NCBI RefSeq assembly: GCF_003261055.1
Contig: NZ_CP030073.1
Span: 5,952,001-6,016,000 of the forward strand
Direction: 5' to 3'
DNA length: 64,000 nt
Origin: Streptomyces cadmiisoli
GTDB lineage: Bacteria > Actinomycetota > Actinomycetes > Streptomycetales > Streptomycetaceae
A program made the position numbers and the translations under genes. The notes under the pieces are model-generated. The model did no database searches, had not been told where the DNA came from, and worked only from the letters and a program-made list of their open reading frames with translations. Shown here one piece after another: positions 24,578 to 33,870 of this stretch; the first letter of the stretch is position 1, and every line of letters begins with the position of its first letter.

Positions 24578-25102
24578 TCAGATCCCGTCGCCTCTCGCCC
24601 GGCGATGCAGGAGCCAGGTACCGCCCGCGGCGGCGACGGCGAGAGCCGCCACGCCGGCCGCGGTCTGCACGGGGTCGGTGCCCAGGGCGCCGCCGACCCC
24701 CGTCTTCACACTTCCCCGCGGGTACATCTGCCCGGCGGAGGAAAGAACCACGACCAGGTCGCCCCGGACCTCGTGACCGCCCCGGGTGCACTTCGCGACG
24801 ATCTCGTACGTCCCCGGGTGCGCGCTCGGCGGCACCCGGAACCGCCCGGTGGTGGTGCCCTCGTACTCGTCGGTGCCGGGAGCGAGCGTGAAGGCCCCGG
24901 CGCCCACCGCGCTGGCGTCGCCGTCCGCCGTCGCGTCCTCACCGCACACCGACGTGTTCACGATGACGTCACGGCCCGGCACCACGGTGGACGGATGGAC
25001 CTCGAGGCGTCCGGCGTCCGCGCCGTAGGCGGGTGCGGTGAGCAGCCCCACGGCGGCGACGGCGAGCGCGGCACCGGACAGCGGGCGGGCGGTACGTCGC
25101 AT
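24578..25102 (-). CDS. Secreted/membrane-anchored protein paired with class F sortase
   Basis: 174 aa. Signal peptide 1-~27 (A-P-A-Y-G-A). An immunoglobulin-like beta domain follows (R-L-E-V-H-P-S-T-V-V-P-G-R-D-V-I-V, with two Cys: S-V-C-G-E and A-K-C-T-R-G-G, probably a disulfide), then a Gly-rich stretch and a C-terminal hydrophobic helix with tail L-L-H-R-R-A-R. ATG 25102 is preceded by AAGGAG at good spacing. The fold and tail suggest a cell-surface protein; there is no L-P/A-x-T-G before the helix, so it may be simply membrane-anchored rather than a sortase substrate. Function unknown. Confidence 0.75.
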   Translation of the reverse strand: MRRTARPLSGAALAVAAVGLLTAPAYGADAGRLEVHPSTVVPGRDVIVNTSVCGEDATADGDASAVGAGAFTLAPGTDEYEGTTTGRFRVPPSAHPGTYEIVAKCTRGGHEVRGDLVVVLSSAGQMYPRGSVKTGVGGALGTDPVQTAAGVAALAVAAAGGTWLLHRRARGDGI

Positions 25103-25339
25103 CGTGTTGCTCCTTCGAGCTCGTCGGGCCCAGCACTCCGAGGAAATCCGCACCTGCCCGAGCCCGCTTCCTGATGAGCCGTCAGAAATGCCGTTGAACG
25201 GGTGCCGCGGGACCTGTCCACGGGGCACTGCCGGTCTTGTTTCAGCAGGTCAACGGCGTGCTGTGGGCGTGTCGCGGAATTCATCCGGACGGCGTCCGTC
25301 GAAGGTGTGAACGGGTGACCGACACCCGTGGGACACGAC

Positions 25340-25370
25340 TTGACCTCAACAATGGTCGAGGTAACAGAGT
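25340..25370 (+). promoter_or_regulatory. SoxR/MerR-type promoter with dyad operator
   Basis: -35 TTGACC (25340-25345), a long 19-bp spacer, then CAGAGT (25365-25370) as -10. Inside the spacer is the dyad CCTCAACAATGGTCGAGG (25344-25361), agreeing with the SoxR box CCTCAAGTTAACTTGAGG at both ends. A 19-bp spacer with a central dyad is the hallmark of MerR-family control. The predicted start site falls at or 1-2 nt before the ATG at 25378, giving a leaderless mRNA. Confidence 0.7.
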
Positions 25371-25377
25371 GGCCGGC

Positions 25378-25971
25378 ATGACCACCGATACGGCATCCGC
25401 CGCCCCCCTGAACGTCACCGTCGTCGTCGGCAGCAACCGCCACGGCCGCTTCGGTCCCGTCGTGGCCGGCTGGCTGCTCGACCGGGTCCGGGACCGTGAC
25501 GACCTCGTGCTCCGGGTCGTCGACGTCGCCGGGACCGACCTGCCCACCACACTGGCTCCCACCGCGGCGGCGCGGGCCGCGCTGGAGGACATCACGCCGA
25601 GGCTCGCCGCCGCCGACGCGTTCGTGGTCCTCACCCCGGAGTACAACCACTCGTTCCCGGCCGGACTCAAGAACCTGATCGACTGGCACTTCACGGAATG
25701 GCGCGCCAAGCCGGTCGCCCTCGTCTCCTACGGCGGTGTCTCCGGCGGACTGCGCGCCGTCGAACATCTGCGGCAGGTCTTCGCCGAACTGCACGCCGTC
25801 ACCGTCCGCGACACCGTCTCCTTCCACAACGCCGGCGGGTCCTTCGACGACGGGGGGCGCCTGAGGGACCCGTCCGGGCCGGACGCGGCGGCGAAGGCGA
25901 TGCTGGACCAGCTGGTGTGGTGGGGAACGACGTTGCGGGAGGGGCGGGAGCGCCGGCCGTACGGGGGCTGA
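25378..25971 (+). CDS. NADPH-dependent FMN reductase (SoxR-regulated type)
   Basis: 197-aa flavodoxin-fold enzyme. The FMN phosphate loop is G-S-N-R-H-G-R-F-G at 18-26. The flavin ring contact segment is L-T-P-E-Y-N-H-S-F-P-A-G-L-K-N near 82-96, followed by S-Y-G-G-V-S-G-G in the third loop. The family uses NADPH to reduce FMN, quinones or azo compounds. A member of this family, SCO2478 in S. coelicolor, belongs to the SoxR regulon that answers redox-active pigments; the neighbourhood and the SoxR-like promoter make this its probable orthologue. ATG 25378 is favoured by the promoter position. Confidence 0.88.
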   Translation: MTTDTASAAPLNVTVVVGSNRHGRFGPVVAGWLLDRVRDRDDLVLRVVDVAGTDLPTTLAPTAAARAALEDITPRLAAADAFVVLTPEYNHSFPAGLKNLIDWHFTEWRAKPVALVSYGGVSGGLRAVEHLRQVFAELHAVTVRDTVSFHNAGGSFDDGGRLRDPSGPDAAAKAMLDQLVWWGTTLREGRERRPYGG

Positions 25972-26013
25972 GCACCCGGCGCGCAGGGTGCCCGCGCCCC
26001 CGGGCGGGGTTCC

Positions 26014-27660
26014 TCAGTCCACGTTCACCGCGCTCCAGGCGGCTTCCACCGCCGTGTGCTCGGCGCTGCCCGCGCCGTACAGGTCCCGTGCCGCGTTCAG
26101 CGTCGCCGTGCGCGCGCCCGCGTAGTCCGTCGACGACGTCATGTAGACCGTCAGGGCCCGGTACCAGATCGCGCCCAGCTTGCCCCGGCCGATCCCGCGC
26201 ACCGAAGTGCCGTCGCAGGTGGGGGAGTCGTGGGCGGTGCCGCCCACCGTCCGCGCTCCGCTGCCCTCGGCCAGCAGATAGGCGAAGTGGTTGCCGATGC
26301 CGGAGGAGTAGTGCACGTCGAGGTCGGCGGCGCCCTCGGTCCAGCAGTCCGCCGAGACGCCGTCCTTGGACGGCTCGTCCATGTACCGCAGCGCGGACCG
26401 GCCGAAGCCCGGCCGGACGATCTTCTCGCCGATCAGCCAGTCGCCGGGATCGGCGGCGTTGCCCGCGTGGAACTCCACCAGCGTGCCGAAGATGTCGGAC
26501 GTCGCCTCGTTCAGCCCGCCCGACTCGCCCGAGTACGTCAGCGCCGCCGTCTTCGACGTCACCCCGTGGGACATCTCGTGGCCGGCCACGTCCAGCGACA
26601 CCAGCGGCCCCAGCAGGTTCCCGTCACCGTCGCCGTACGTCATGCAGAAGCAACTGTCGTCCCAGAAGGCGTTGTTGTAGCGGGTCCCGTAGTGCACCCG
26701 GTTGTACGAGCCCTTGCCGTCGCCCGCTATGCCGTTGCGCTTGTGGACGTCCCGGAAGTAGTCCCAGGTGACGTCGGTGCCGTACTGCGCGTCCACGGCG
26801 GCCGAGGCGCGGTCCGTCGCCGTGCCGTCGCCCCAGTGGTTGTCGGCGTCCGTGAAGACGGTCGCCGGCGCCCGGGTGATGCAGATCGTGCCGAGGAAGC
26901 ACAGGTCGGTCCGGTTGGCCGCGTCGCCGGTGTAGGTGTTCCCGCGCGTCGGGTCCTTCAACTGGTACGCCGAATCCGCGGGCGTCGTCGCCAGCGGCAC
27001 CGTGCCGCCGTACAGCGAACGCCCGTCGCCCGTCGCCGTCTCCAGTGCGTCCCAGGCGTCGATCCGGGCGCCCGTGCGGGCGTCCGTCAGCACGGTGCGG
27101 GCGACAGGGTTGCCCTGCGCGTCCAGCGCCGCCGCGTCGGTGCGCCAGGCCAGCCGCGGTGTGCCGTGCAGCGCGTCGACGACCAGGCGCGACTTCGCCG
27201 TCAGCCGCTTCAGCGTCTCGCCGAGCCGGGTGGCGCGCAGGGCGTTCGCCGCGCGGTCGGCCGCCTCCGGGGCGGACAGCGCGGGGGTGACGCCGTCCAG
27301 GGCGATGGGCGCGCGGGTGGCGCGGTCGGCGCCCCGGTAGCTGCCGTCCGGCGCCAGATGGACGACGAAGTCCCCGCCGAGCACCGGAAGCTGACGGTAG
27401 GTGCGGTCGTAGCGCACATGCTGGCTGCCGTCCGGGTCGACCACCACGTCGCGGACCTCGGTGTCCTGGGCGGCCGTGAGGCCCAGCTCCGCCGCGTGGC
27501 CGGCGAGGGCACGCGCCGCGTTCTCGACGGCCGCCGCCCGGGTCGGCCGGTCGGCCGCGCCGGCGCCGGGGGAGAGTGCCGTGGCCAGCAGGGTGGCGGC
27601 GGTCGCGGCCACACCTGCGGTCGCAAGACGGGAACCTCGGACATGCCGTATCCGGCTCAT
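26014..27660 (-). CDS. Secreted neutral zinc metalloprotease, thermolysin family M4
   Basis: 548-aa preproenzyme. The signal peptide is ~1-35 (A-x-A near G-A-G-A-A-D). An FTP/PepSY-type propeptide runs to about residue 215, followed by the catalytic domain with zinc motif H361-E-M-S-H365 and third ligand Glu385 in G-L-N-E-A-T-S-D, and a C-terminal M4 helix domain with G-I-G-N-H-F-A-Y and the later catalytic-His region. All catalytic residues are present, so an active extracellular endopeptidase cleaving before hydrophobic residues is expected. It is transcribed alone, away from the GGCT gene. ATG 27660 gives a normal signal peptide. Confidence 0.93.
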   Translation of the reverse strand: MSRIRHVRGSRLATAGVAATAATLLATALSPGAGAADRPTRAAAVENAARALAGHAAELGLTAAQDTEVRDVVVDPDGSQHVRYDRTYRQLPVLGGDFVVHLAPDGSYRGADRATRAPIALDGVTPALSAPEAADRAANALRATRLGETLKRLTAKSRLVVDALHGTPRLAWRTDAAALDAQGNPVARTVLTDARTGARIDAWDALETATGDGRSLYGGTVPLATTPADSAYQLKDPTRGNTYTGDAANRTDLCFLGTICITRAPATVFTDADNHWGDGTATDRASAAVDAQYGTDVTWDYFRDVHKRNGIAGDGKGSYNRVHYGTRYNNAFWDDSCFCMTYGDGDGNLLGPLVSLDVAGHEMSHGVTSKTAALTYSGESGGLNEATSDIFGTLVEFHAGNAADPGDWLIGEKIVRPGFGRSALRYMDEPSKDGVSADCWTEGAADLDVHYSSGIGNHFAYLLAEGSGARTVGGTAHDSPTCDGTSVRGIGRGKLGAIWYRALTVYMTSSTDYAGARTATLNAARDLYGAGSAEHTAVEAAWSAVNVD

Positions 27661-27820
27661 CGGTCTCCTCGGGAAGGCGCCTCAGTGGGGGGCGGCGCTG
27701 ATCTTGACCGAGATTTAAGGGGCCATGACATGTCGTGTCCATAGCAATCACTGGAGACCGTGTGAGGGGTGAGAATCGTTCCTGCAAGCCTTCGGTAGCG
27801 CTTCCGTGCAGGTGGAAAGA

Positions 27821-28234
27821 GTGAGACTCCCCTTCTTCGTCTACGGCACCCTCCGGCCCGGCGAGCCCAACCACGGTCTGTTCCTCAGCGGCCGCACCCG
27901 GACCGAGGAACCGGGCCGTCTCACCGGCGCCGTGCTCTACGACGGTCCGGGCTATCCGTACGCCGTGGAGGAGCCGGGCGGAGCGGTGCGCGGCGACCTG
28001 GTCACCGCGCGGACCCGGGACTACGACGAACTGCTCGCCGCCCTCGACCGGTTGGAGGAGTACGTGCCGGGCGACCCCCGCAGCCTGTACGAGCGGGTCG
28101 AGCGCGAGGTCGTCCGCGAGGCCGACGGGGCGGCGGTCCGGGCCTGGGTGTACGTCGCCGCGCCCGCCGTCGCGGCGCGGCTGCGCGCCCGCGGCAGGCG
28201 TATCGAGGGCGGCGACTGGCTGACCCGGAGCTGA
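27821..28234 (+). CDS. Gamma-glutamylcyclotransferase-like (AIG2) protein
   Basis: 137 aa, single GGCT fold. The substrate-binding loop is F-V-Y-G-T-L-R-P-G at 5-13, and a conserved acidic E-E-Y in L-D-R-L-E-E-Y-V-P-G corresponds to the catalytic Glu region. The family cleaves gamma-glutamyl amines to 5-oxoproline, or acts on related conjugates. GTG 27821 (M-R-L-P-F-F) follows AGGTGG at 5 nt; GTG 27806 is also in frame. It diverges from the metalloprotease gene. Its real substrate is unknown. Confidence 0.82.
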   Translation: MRLPFFVYGTLRPGEPNHGLFLSGRTRTEEPGRLTGAVLYDGPGYPYAVEEPGGAVRGDLVTARTRDYDELLAALDRLEEYVPGDPRSLYERVEREVVREADGAAVRAWVYVAAPAVAARLRARGRRIEGGDWLTRS

Positions 28235-28315
28235 CCGCGCGGCACGCGCGGCGGGAACCTGCCCGGGTCCGCCCCCCGCTGACTGACCCTCAGTGCCGGC
28301 CGGGCGGCCGGGCGG

Positions 28316-30460
28316 TCAGGTCCGTACGGCCTCCAGCCGTACCGCGCACGCCTTGAACTCCGGCATCCGCGAGGTCGGGTCGAGCGCCGGGTTGGTCAGC
28401 GTGTTGGCGCGGCCCTCGCCCGGCCAGTGGAACGGCATGAAGACGGTGTCCGGCCGGATCGCCGTGGTGATCCGCGCCGGTGCCACCGCCCGGCCCCGCC
28501 GGGACACCACCGCGACCGGGTCGCCCTCGGCGGCGCCCAGCCGTTCCGCCAGCCGCGGATGCAGCTCCACGAACGGGCCGGGCGCGGCCGCGTTCAGCTC
28601 GTCCACCCGCCGGGTCTGGGCGCCCGACTGGTACTGCGCCACGACCCGTCCGGTCGTCAGCAGCAGGGGGTACTCGGCGTCGGGCTCCTCGGCCACGGCC
28701 CGGTGCGAGACCGCCACGAACCGCGCCAGCCCGTCGTCGGTGGCGAACCGGTCGAGGAACAGCCGGGGGGTGCCGGGGTGCGCCGCGCCGCCGGCGGGTG
28801 ACTCCGGCGCCGGGACGGCCCCGTCGGCGGGCCCGCCCTCCGCACCGCTCCCGGCGGGGGCCGGGCAGGGCCAGAACACCCCGTTCTCCTCCGCCAGCCT
28901 GCGGTAGGTGATCCCCGAGTAGTCGGCGGGACCGCCCGCGCTGGCCCGGCGAAGTTCCCCGAACACCTCCTCGGGGTCGGCCGGGAAGCCCTTCTCCACG
29001 CCCAGGCGGGCGGCCAGTTCGTGCAGGACCTCCAGATCGCTGCGCACCCCGGCCGGCGGGCTGACGGCCTGCCGGCGCAGCAGGACCCGGCCCTCCAGAC
29101 TGGTCGTGGTGCCGGTCTCCTCCGCCCACTGCGTCACCGGCAGCACCACGTCCGCCAGGGCCGCCGTCTCCGACAGCACGACGTCGCACACCGCGAGGAA
29201 GCCGAGCGACCTGATGCGCTGCTCGATGTGCGCGGCCCGCGGCGCGGACACCACCGGGTTGGAGCCCATCAGCAGCAGCGCCCGGATGTCCGTGCCGAGC
29301 GCGTCGAGCAGTTCGTACGCGCTGCGCCCCGGCCCCGGCAGGCTGTCCGGGGCGACGCCCCACACCTCGGCCACGTGCCGGCGGGCCGCCGGATCGGTCA
29401 GCTTGCGGTAGCCGGGCAGCTGGTCGGCCTTCTGCCCGTGCTCGCGCCCGCCCTGCCCGTTGCCCTGACCGGTCAGACAGCCGTAGCCGGACAGCGGGCG
29501 GCCCGCCCGGCCCGTCGCCAGGCACAGGTTGATCCAGGCCCCCACCGTGTCCGTGCCCTTGGACTGCTGCTCCGGTCCCCGCGCGGTCAGCACCATCGCC
29601 GTCCGCGGCGTGCAGAACAGCCGTACGGCCTCGCGCAGTCGGGGAACGGACACGCCGGTGATCCGTTCCACGTGCTCCGGCCAGTGCGCCATCGCGGCGG
29701 CCCGGGCGTCCTCCCAGCCGCTGGTACGGGTGCGGATGTACTCCTCGTCCGTACGGCCCTCGGCGACGACCAGGTGCAGCAGCCCGAGCGCCAGCGCCAG
29801 GTCGGTGCCGGGCCGCGGCGCCAGGTGCAGGTCGGCCTGCTCGGCGGTCCGGGTGCGGCGCGGGTCGACGACGATCAGCGTGCCGCCGTTCTCCTTCAGC
29901 TCGGTGAGGTAGCGCAGCGCCGGCGGCATGGTCTCCGCGAGGTTGGACCCGACGAGGATCACGCACCCCGTCCTCGGGATGTCCTCCAGCGGGAACGGCA
30001 GGCCCCGGTCCAGCCCGAACGCCTTCGTGCCCGCCGCGGCGGCCGACGACATGCAGAACCGCCCGTTGTAGTCGATCTGCGAGGTGCCGAGCACGATCCG
30101 GGCGAACTTGCCGAGCGTGTACGCCTTCTCGTTCGTCAGCCCGCCGCCGCCGAAGACGCCGACCGCGTCCGCCCCGTGGTCCGCACGCGTACGGGCCAGC
30201 CCGTCGGCGATCCGGCCGAGCGCCTCGTCCCAGGTCGCCGGGGCGAGGACGCCCCCCTCGCGCACCAGCGGGGCGGTCAGGCGCACCCGGGACGACAGCA
30301 CGGCCGGCGCGGTCCGGCCCTTGCCGCACAGCGCGCCCCGGTTCACCGGGAAGTCGGTCCGCTCCGACACCTCGACGCCCCCGTCCGGCGCGGGCGACAG
30401 GTTCATCCCGCACTGCAGGGCGCAGTAAGGGCAGTGGGTGGGCGTCGAGGTGCTGGTCAT
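28316..30460 (-). CDS. nasA: Assimilatory nitrate reductase, molybdopterin catalytic subunit
   Basis: 714 aa, reduces nitrate to nitrite in the cytosol. The N-terminal [4Fe-4S] ligands are C-P-Y-C-A-L-Q-C-G (residues 10-18), with the fourth Cys at C-G-K-G in N-R-G-A-L-C-G-K-G. Molybdopterin-guanine-dinucleotide domains follow: V-G-S-N-L-A-E, M-G-S-N-P-V-V-S, V-L-P-V-T-Q-W-A-E-E-T-G-T, and the C-terminal P-F-H-W-P-G-E-G-R-A-N-T-L-T-N. There is no C-terminal BFD [2Fe-2S], so it needs an external electron donor, possibly the FAD reductase of the nir operon 6 kb away. It appears monocistronic. ATG 30460. Confidence 0.94.
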   Translation of the reverse strand: MTSTSTPTHCPYCALQCGMNLSPAPDGGVEVSERTDFPVNRGALCGKGRTAPAVLSSRVRLTAPLVREGGVLAPATWDEALGRIADGLARTRADHGADAVGVFGGGGLTNEKAYTLGKFARIVLGTSQIDYNGRFCMSSAAAAGTKAFGLDRGLPFPLEDIPRTGCVILVGSNLAETMPPALRYLTELKENGGTLIVVDPRRTRTAEQADLHLAPRPGTDLALALGLLHLVVAEGRTDEEYIRTRTSGWEDARAAAMAHWPEHVERITGVSVPRLREAVRLFCTPRTAMVLTARGPEQQSKGTDTVGAWINLCLATGRAGRPLSGYGCLTGQGNGQGGREHGQKADQLPGYRKLTDPAARRHVAEVWGVAPDSLPGPGRSAYELLDALGTDIRALLLMGSNPVVSAPRAAHIEQRIRSLGFLAVCDVVLSETAALADVVLPVTQWAEETGTTTSLEGRVLLRRQAVSPPAGVRSDLEVLHELAARLGVEKGFPADPEEVFGELRRASAGGPADYSGITYRRLAEENGVFWPCPAPAGSGAEGGPADGAVPAPESPAGGAAHPGTPRLFLDRFATDDGLARFVAVSHRAVAEEPDAEYPLLLTTGRVVAQYQSGAQTRRVDELNAAAPGPFVELHPRLAERLGAAEGDPVAVVSRRGRAVAPARITTAIRPDTVFMPFHWPGEGRANTLTNPALDPTSRMPEFKACAVRLEAVRT

Positions 30461-30483
30461 GCCGTTCAGCGTGCTTCGCCCGT

Positions 30484-30511
30484 GTTACGTGCCGTGACGG
30501 CTGCCTGTTAC
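30484..30511 (-). promoter_or_regulatory. Possible nitrogen-control site before nasA
   Basis: Minus strand reads GTAAC, GTCAC and GTAAC within 28 bp, starting 24 bp upstream of nasA. The spacing is 13 and 10 bp rather than the regular 11 of GlnR boxes, so assignment is weak. nasA of S. coelicolor is known to be under GlnR-linked control. Confidence 0.3.
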
Positions 30512-30567
30512 ACCGCCGGGACGGCGGCCTCCCCTCCACCGCGCGGGCGCGGTGAGGCACCCGGCGG

Positions 30568-31254
30568 TCACGACGTGCGGGACTCCGCCGCCAGCGCCCG
30601 CCGCACGCCCGGCTCCCGGGGCCCCAGGAAGCGCGGGTCGGGTTCGAGGGCCGCGTCCAGCGCACCCTTGCCCGACGCGAACAGCTCACGGACACCGCCG
30701 TAGTACCAGGTGCTGTCGCGCGGCTCGGCCACTCCCACTCCGTGCGAGGTGACACCCGCCGCCTCGCAGAGCGCGACAGCCCGCCGGATGTGGAAGTCCT
30801 GGCTGATCAGCACGGCTTCCTCGACCCCGAAGATCTTCCTCGCGCGCACACACGAGTCCCAGGTGTCGAAGCCCGCGTAGTCGCTGACGATCCGGGCACC
30901 GGGGACGCCCCGCCGGGTCAGATAGGTGCGCATGGCGTCCGGCTCGTCGTAGTCCGCGCGGCTGTTGTCGCCGGTGACCAGGACGACCTCGACCCGGCCC
31001 GCCCGGTACAGCTCGGCCGCCGCGTCGAGGCGGTGGGCCAGGTAGGGGGAGGGCTCGCCGTTCCACAGACCGGCGCCGAAGACCACCGCCACCTCGGTGC
31101 GGGGCGCGTCGGCCGCCGAGCGCAGCCGGTCGTCCGTCGCGAGGTGCATCCAGGTGGACGGCAGCAGCGCGAGCGTGCACAGCGCCGCCGCCGCCTGCAC
31201 CAGCCGCCGCTGCCCGGTGCGGGTGCGCGGCAGACGCGGTCGGCGGAACTTCAT
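30568..31254 (-). CDS. SanA/YdcF-like membrane protein (DUF218)
   Basis: 228 aa. One N-terminal membrane helix (20-42, Q-A-A-A-A-L-C-T-L-A-L-L-P-S-T) leads to an extracytoplasmic Rossmann-like DUF218 domain: V-A-V-V-F-G-A-G-L-W-N-G near 55-66, V-T-G-D-N-S-R, E-P-D-A-M-R-T-Y-L-T, D-T-W-D-S, and L-I-S-Q-D-F-H-I-R-R-A. These match the SanA group linked in E. coli to vancomycin exclusion and envelope integrity; the chemistry is unknown. ATG 31254 is chosen because the preceding in-frame stretch is Arg-rich and unlike the family. Divergent from the CbiX gene. Confidence 0.85.
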   Translation of the reverse strand: MKFRRPRLPRTRTGQRRLVQAAAALCTLALLPSTWMHLATDDRLRSAADAPRTEVAVVFGAGLWNGEPSPYLAHRLDAAAELYRAGRVEVVLVTGDNSRADYDEPDAMRTYLTRRGVPGARIVSDYAGFDTWDSCVRARKIFGVEEAVLISQDFHIRRAVALCEAAGVTSHGVGVAEPRDSTWYYGGVRELFASGKGALDAALEPDPRFLGPREPGVRRALAAESRTS

Positions 31255-31444
31255 GGGACGCCCTCTCGGTCGGCTGCGGCACGGGAGGCGGCGTGCCCGC
31301 GGCGCGGGCGGACCGTCTTCGTCGGGAATGGACGCCGCGCGAGGCGCCCCGGTTGCCCGCCGCCCTCGAACACCGGACGGAAACCGCAGGTCGTACCGCC
31401 TCACACGGTGGAGGCGGCGCACGGTGAACCCGTGGAAAAGACCC

Positions 31445-31471
31445 GTCACGCCCGCGCAACGGGTCGGCAAC
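31445..31471 (+). promoter_or_regulatory. GlnR-like periodic site before the CbiX gene
   Basis: GTCAC-n6-GCAAC-n6-GCAAC: three 5-mers with strict 11-bp periodicity, the first pair differing from the GlnR consensus GTnAC-n6-GAAAC at one base. It ends 22 bp before ATG 31494. If real, it would bring siroheme supply under the same control as nirBD. Confidence 0.45.
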
Positions 31472-31493
31472 GTCGTACGGACACCATCGCTTC

Positions 31494-32402
31494 ATGACGG
31501 CGTCGCTTCCCGTGCACGACCAGTACGACGATCCCGACCACCGCCCCGGCGGCGAGCTGCCCGGTGGCGTCCACCTCGACAGTACGGCGCAGATCATGAA
31601 CCGGATCAGTACCCGGCTGGCCGGCCGGCTCAGCCTCCTCGCCCGTGACCGCACGCCCCGCCCCACCCCGCCCGTGCTCGTCCTCGTGGCGCACGGCAGC
31701 CGCGACCCCCGCGCCCTCGCCACCGTACGCACCCTGGCCGAGCGGATCCGCGAGCTGCGCCCCGGCCTGTCCGTGCGGCTCGGCCACATCGAGCTCGACG
31801 AGCCCCTGCTGCCCGACACCCTTGCCGCGCTCGGCGAGGAGAGCGCGGTCCTCGTACCGCTGCTGCTCAGCCGAGGGCACCACGTCAAGCGGGACATCCC
31901 CGAGGCGGCCGCCGCCGTACCGGCCCGCACCCGGGTGGCCCCGCCGCTCGGACCGCACCCCCTGCTCGTGGAGACGCTGCACGCGCGCCTGCTGGAGGCC
32001 GGCTGGCACGCCGGGACGTCGGGGGCCGGGCGCGCGCGGTCCGCCGTCGTCCTGGCCGCGGCGGGCTCCCGCGACCCCGATGCCGCCCTGGACACCGGCC
32101 GCACGGCCGAACTGCTCGCCGACCGCCTCGGCGTCCCCGTCGTGCCCGCCTACGCCTCCGCCGCCGCACCCACGGTCGCCGACGCCGTGCGCTCCCTCAA
32201 CGCCCGCGGCCGTCATCGCGTCGCGGTCGCCTCCTACTTCACGGCCCCGGGCCGCTTCGCCACGGAGTGCGCGCGGGCGGCCCCGGGCCTCGCCGCCGCC
32301 CCGCTGGGCGCGCACCCCCTCATGGCCCGGCTCGTCCTGCACCGCTACGACCGCACGGCCGCGACGGCGGCCGGCACGGAACGCGCGCTCTCGTCCGCCT
32401 GA
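31494..32402 (+). CDS. Sirohydrochlorin chelatase/CbiX family protein
   Basis: 302 aa with two CbiX half-domains. The first opens with [12 protein letters not shown] (metal-binding His at ~67) and has G-H-I-E-L-D-E-P and [11 protein letters not shown]. The second opens with [10 protein letters not shown], where the His is replaced by Ala, so only the N-terminal half keeps the first ligand. The family inserts Fe2+ or Co2+ into sirohydrochlorin to make siroheme or cobalt-precorrin. Proximity to nirB and nasA favours siroheme production for nitrite reductase. A ~55-residue N-terminal extension precedes the domain; ATG 31596 is an alternative start. Confidence 0.85.
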   Translation: MTASLPVHDQYDDPDHRPGGELPGGVHLDSTAQIMNRISTRLAGRLSLLARDRTPRPTPPVLVLVAHGSRDPRALATVRTLAERIRELRPGLSVRLGHIELDEPLLPDTLAALGEESAVLVPLLLSRGHHVKRDIPEAAAAVPARTRVAPPLGPHPLLVETLHARLLEAGWHAGTSGAGRARSAVVLAAAGSRDPDAALDTGRTAELLADRLGVPVVPAYASAAAPTVADAVRSLNARGRHRVAVASYFTAPGRFATECARAAPGLAAAPLGAHPLMARLVLHRYDRTAATAAGTERALSSA

Positions 32403-32436
32403 GGCGCGGGCACGGCGGCCCCCTTACTGTCATGAC

Positions 32437-33753
32437 ATGGAAGGCACCGCACCGCACCCGTACGAGAACCACGTCCCGCCCGCCGGCTACGACCCGACAT
32501 CGGTCGAACGCTGGGCCCCGGAGCCCGACAAACGCCCCGGTCGCACCGCCTTCCAGCGCGACCGCGCCCGCATCCTCCACTCCGCGGCCCTGCGCAGACT
32601 GGCCGGCAAGACGCAGGTGGTGACGCCCGGCACCAGCGCCCAGGCCTGGGATCCCAGCCCCCGCACCCGTCTGACGCACTCCCTCGAATGCGCCCAGGTC
32701 GGCCGGGAACTCGGCGCGGCCCTCGGCTGCGACCCCGACCTGGTCGAGGCGGCCTGCCTCTCGCACGACCTGGGCCACCCGCCCTTCGGGCACAACGGTG
32801 AGCAGGCACTCGACGAATTCGCCCACGACTGCGGCGGCTTCGAGGGCAACGCCCAGTCCCTGCGCCTGCTGACCCGCATCGAACCCAAACGCTTCGTGAG
32901 CAGCGCGGCGACCGGCGACCCGGTGAGCGTCGGACTCAACCTCACCCGCGCCGCCCTCGACGCCGCCACCAAGTACCCCTGGCCCCGCGGCGCCCACCCC
33001 ACCGACCCGGCGTCGCGCAAGTTCGGTTTCTACGAGGACGACCGCCCGGTGTTCGACTGGGCCCGCAAGGACGCCCCCGGCACCCGCACCTGCTTCGAGG
33101 CGCAGGTGATGGACTGGTCGGACGACGTCGCGTACTCGGTGCACGACGTCGAGGACGGTCTGCACGCCGGTCACCTCGACCCCAACTGCCTGCACGCCGA
33201 GCCCGAACGGCAGGCGGTGTTCGAGGTCGCGATCGGGCGGTACGTCCCGGCCGGCACCGACCCCGCCGAACTGTCCGACGCCCTCGACCGGCTGCTGGAC
33301 CAGGAGTGGTGGCCGCACGGCTACGACGGGTCCGCCGTCGCCCAGGCCCGGCTCAAGGACGCCACCAGCCAGCTCATCGGCCGCTTCTGCCTGGCCGCCG
33401 AGAGCGCCACCCGTGAGGCGTACGGCGGCGGCCGGCTCAGCCGGTACTCCGCCGAACTGGTCGTCCCGCGCGGGACACGCCTGGAGTGCGCGGTACTGAA
33501 GGCGGTCGCCGACCGGTACGTGATGCAGCGCGCCGAGCAGGCCCGGCTCCGCGCCGACCAGCGGATCGTGGTCGCCGAACTCGCCGAGGCGCTCACCGCC
33601 CGCGCCCCGGACGGCCTCGATCCGCAGTTCCGCGCGCTGTTCGACGCTGCGCCCGACGACCGCGCCCGCAAACGGGTGATCGTCGACCAGATCGCCTCGC
33701 TGACCGACGCCTCGGCCCGCGCGCTGCACACCCGGCTGACCGCACCCCGCTGA
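32437..33753 (+). CDS. dgt: Deoxyguanosinetriphosphate triphosphohydrolase (dGTPase, HD superfamily)
   Basis: 438-aa cytosolic enzyme that splits dNTPs to nucleoside and tripolyphosphate. HD-domain metal ligands appear in order: R-L-T-H-S-L-E (His), then [15 protein letters not shown] (His-Asp), then [12 protein letters not shown] (Asp). The N-terminal [14 protein letters not shown] is typical of the dGTPase subfamily. ATG 32437 is used; the frame is open upstream but overlaps the CbiX gene. Only 34 bp separate the two genes. dnaG follows two genes on, as in other actinobacteria. Confidence 0.93.
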   Translation: MEGTAPHPYENHVPPAGYDPTSVERWAPEPDKRPGRTAFQRDRARILHSAALRRLAGKTQVVTPGTSAQAWDPSPRTRLTHSLECAQVGRELGAALGCDPDLVEAACLSHDLGHPPFGHNGEQALDEFAHDCGGFEGNAQSLRLLTRIEPKRFVSSAATGDPVSVGLNLTRAALDAATKYPWPRGAHPTDPASRKFGFYEDDRPVFDWARKDAPGTRTCFEAQVMDWSDDVAYSVHDVEDGLHAGHLDPNCLHAEPERQAVFEVAIGRYVPAGTDPAELSDALDRLLDQEWWPHGYDGSAVAQARLKDATSQLIGRFCLAAESATREAYGGGRLSRYSAELVVPRGTRLECAVLKAVADRYVMQRAEQARLRADQRIVVAELAEALTARAPDGLDPQFRALFDAAPDDRARKRVIVDQIASLTDASARALHTRLTAPR

Positions 33754-33781
33754 CCGGCCGGAAACCAAGATCTCGTCAACA

Positions 33782-33810
33782 GGACGGGGAAAAACGCAAG
33801 TTGCCCGTCC
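33782..33810 (+). terminator. Hairpin after dgt
   Basis: GGACGGG (33782-33788) pairs with CCCGTCC (33804-33810). The loop itself contains AAC-GCAA-GTT. It begins 29 bp after the dgt stop and probably ends that transcript. Confidence 0.55.
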
Positions 33811-33870
33811 GTACGCCGTAGCGTGCCCGCAGTGACGCGGGGAAACGCGTGGGGCGTACGAGCACTCGAA

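Noticed and set aside
30484..30511. Firm GlnR box before nasA
   Set aside because: The half-site spacing is 13 and 10 bp instead of 11, so it is listed only at low confidence.
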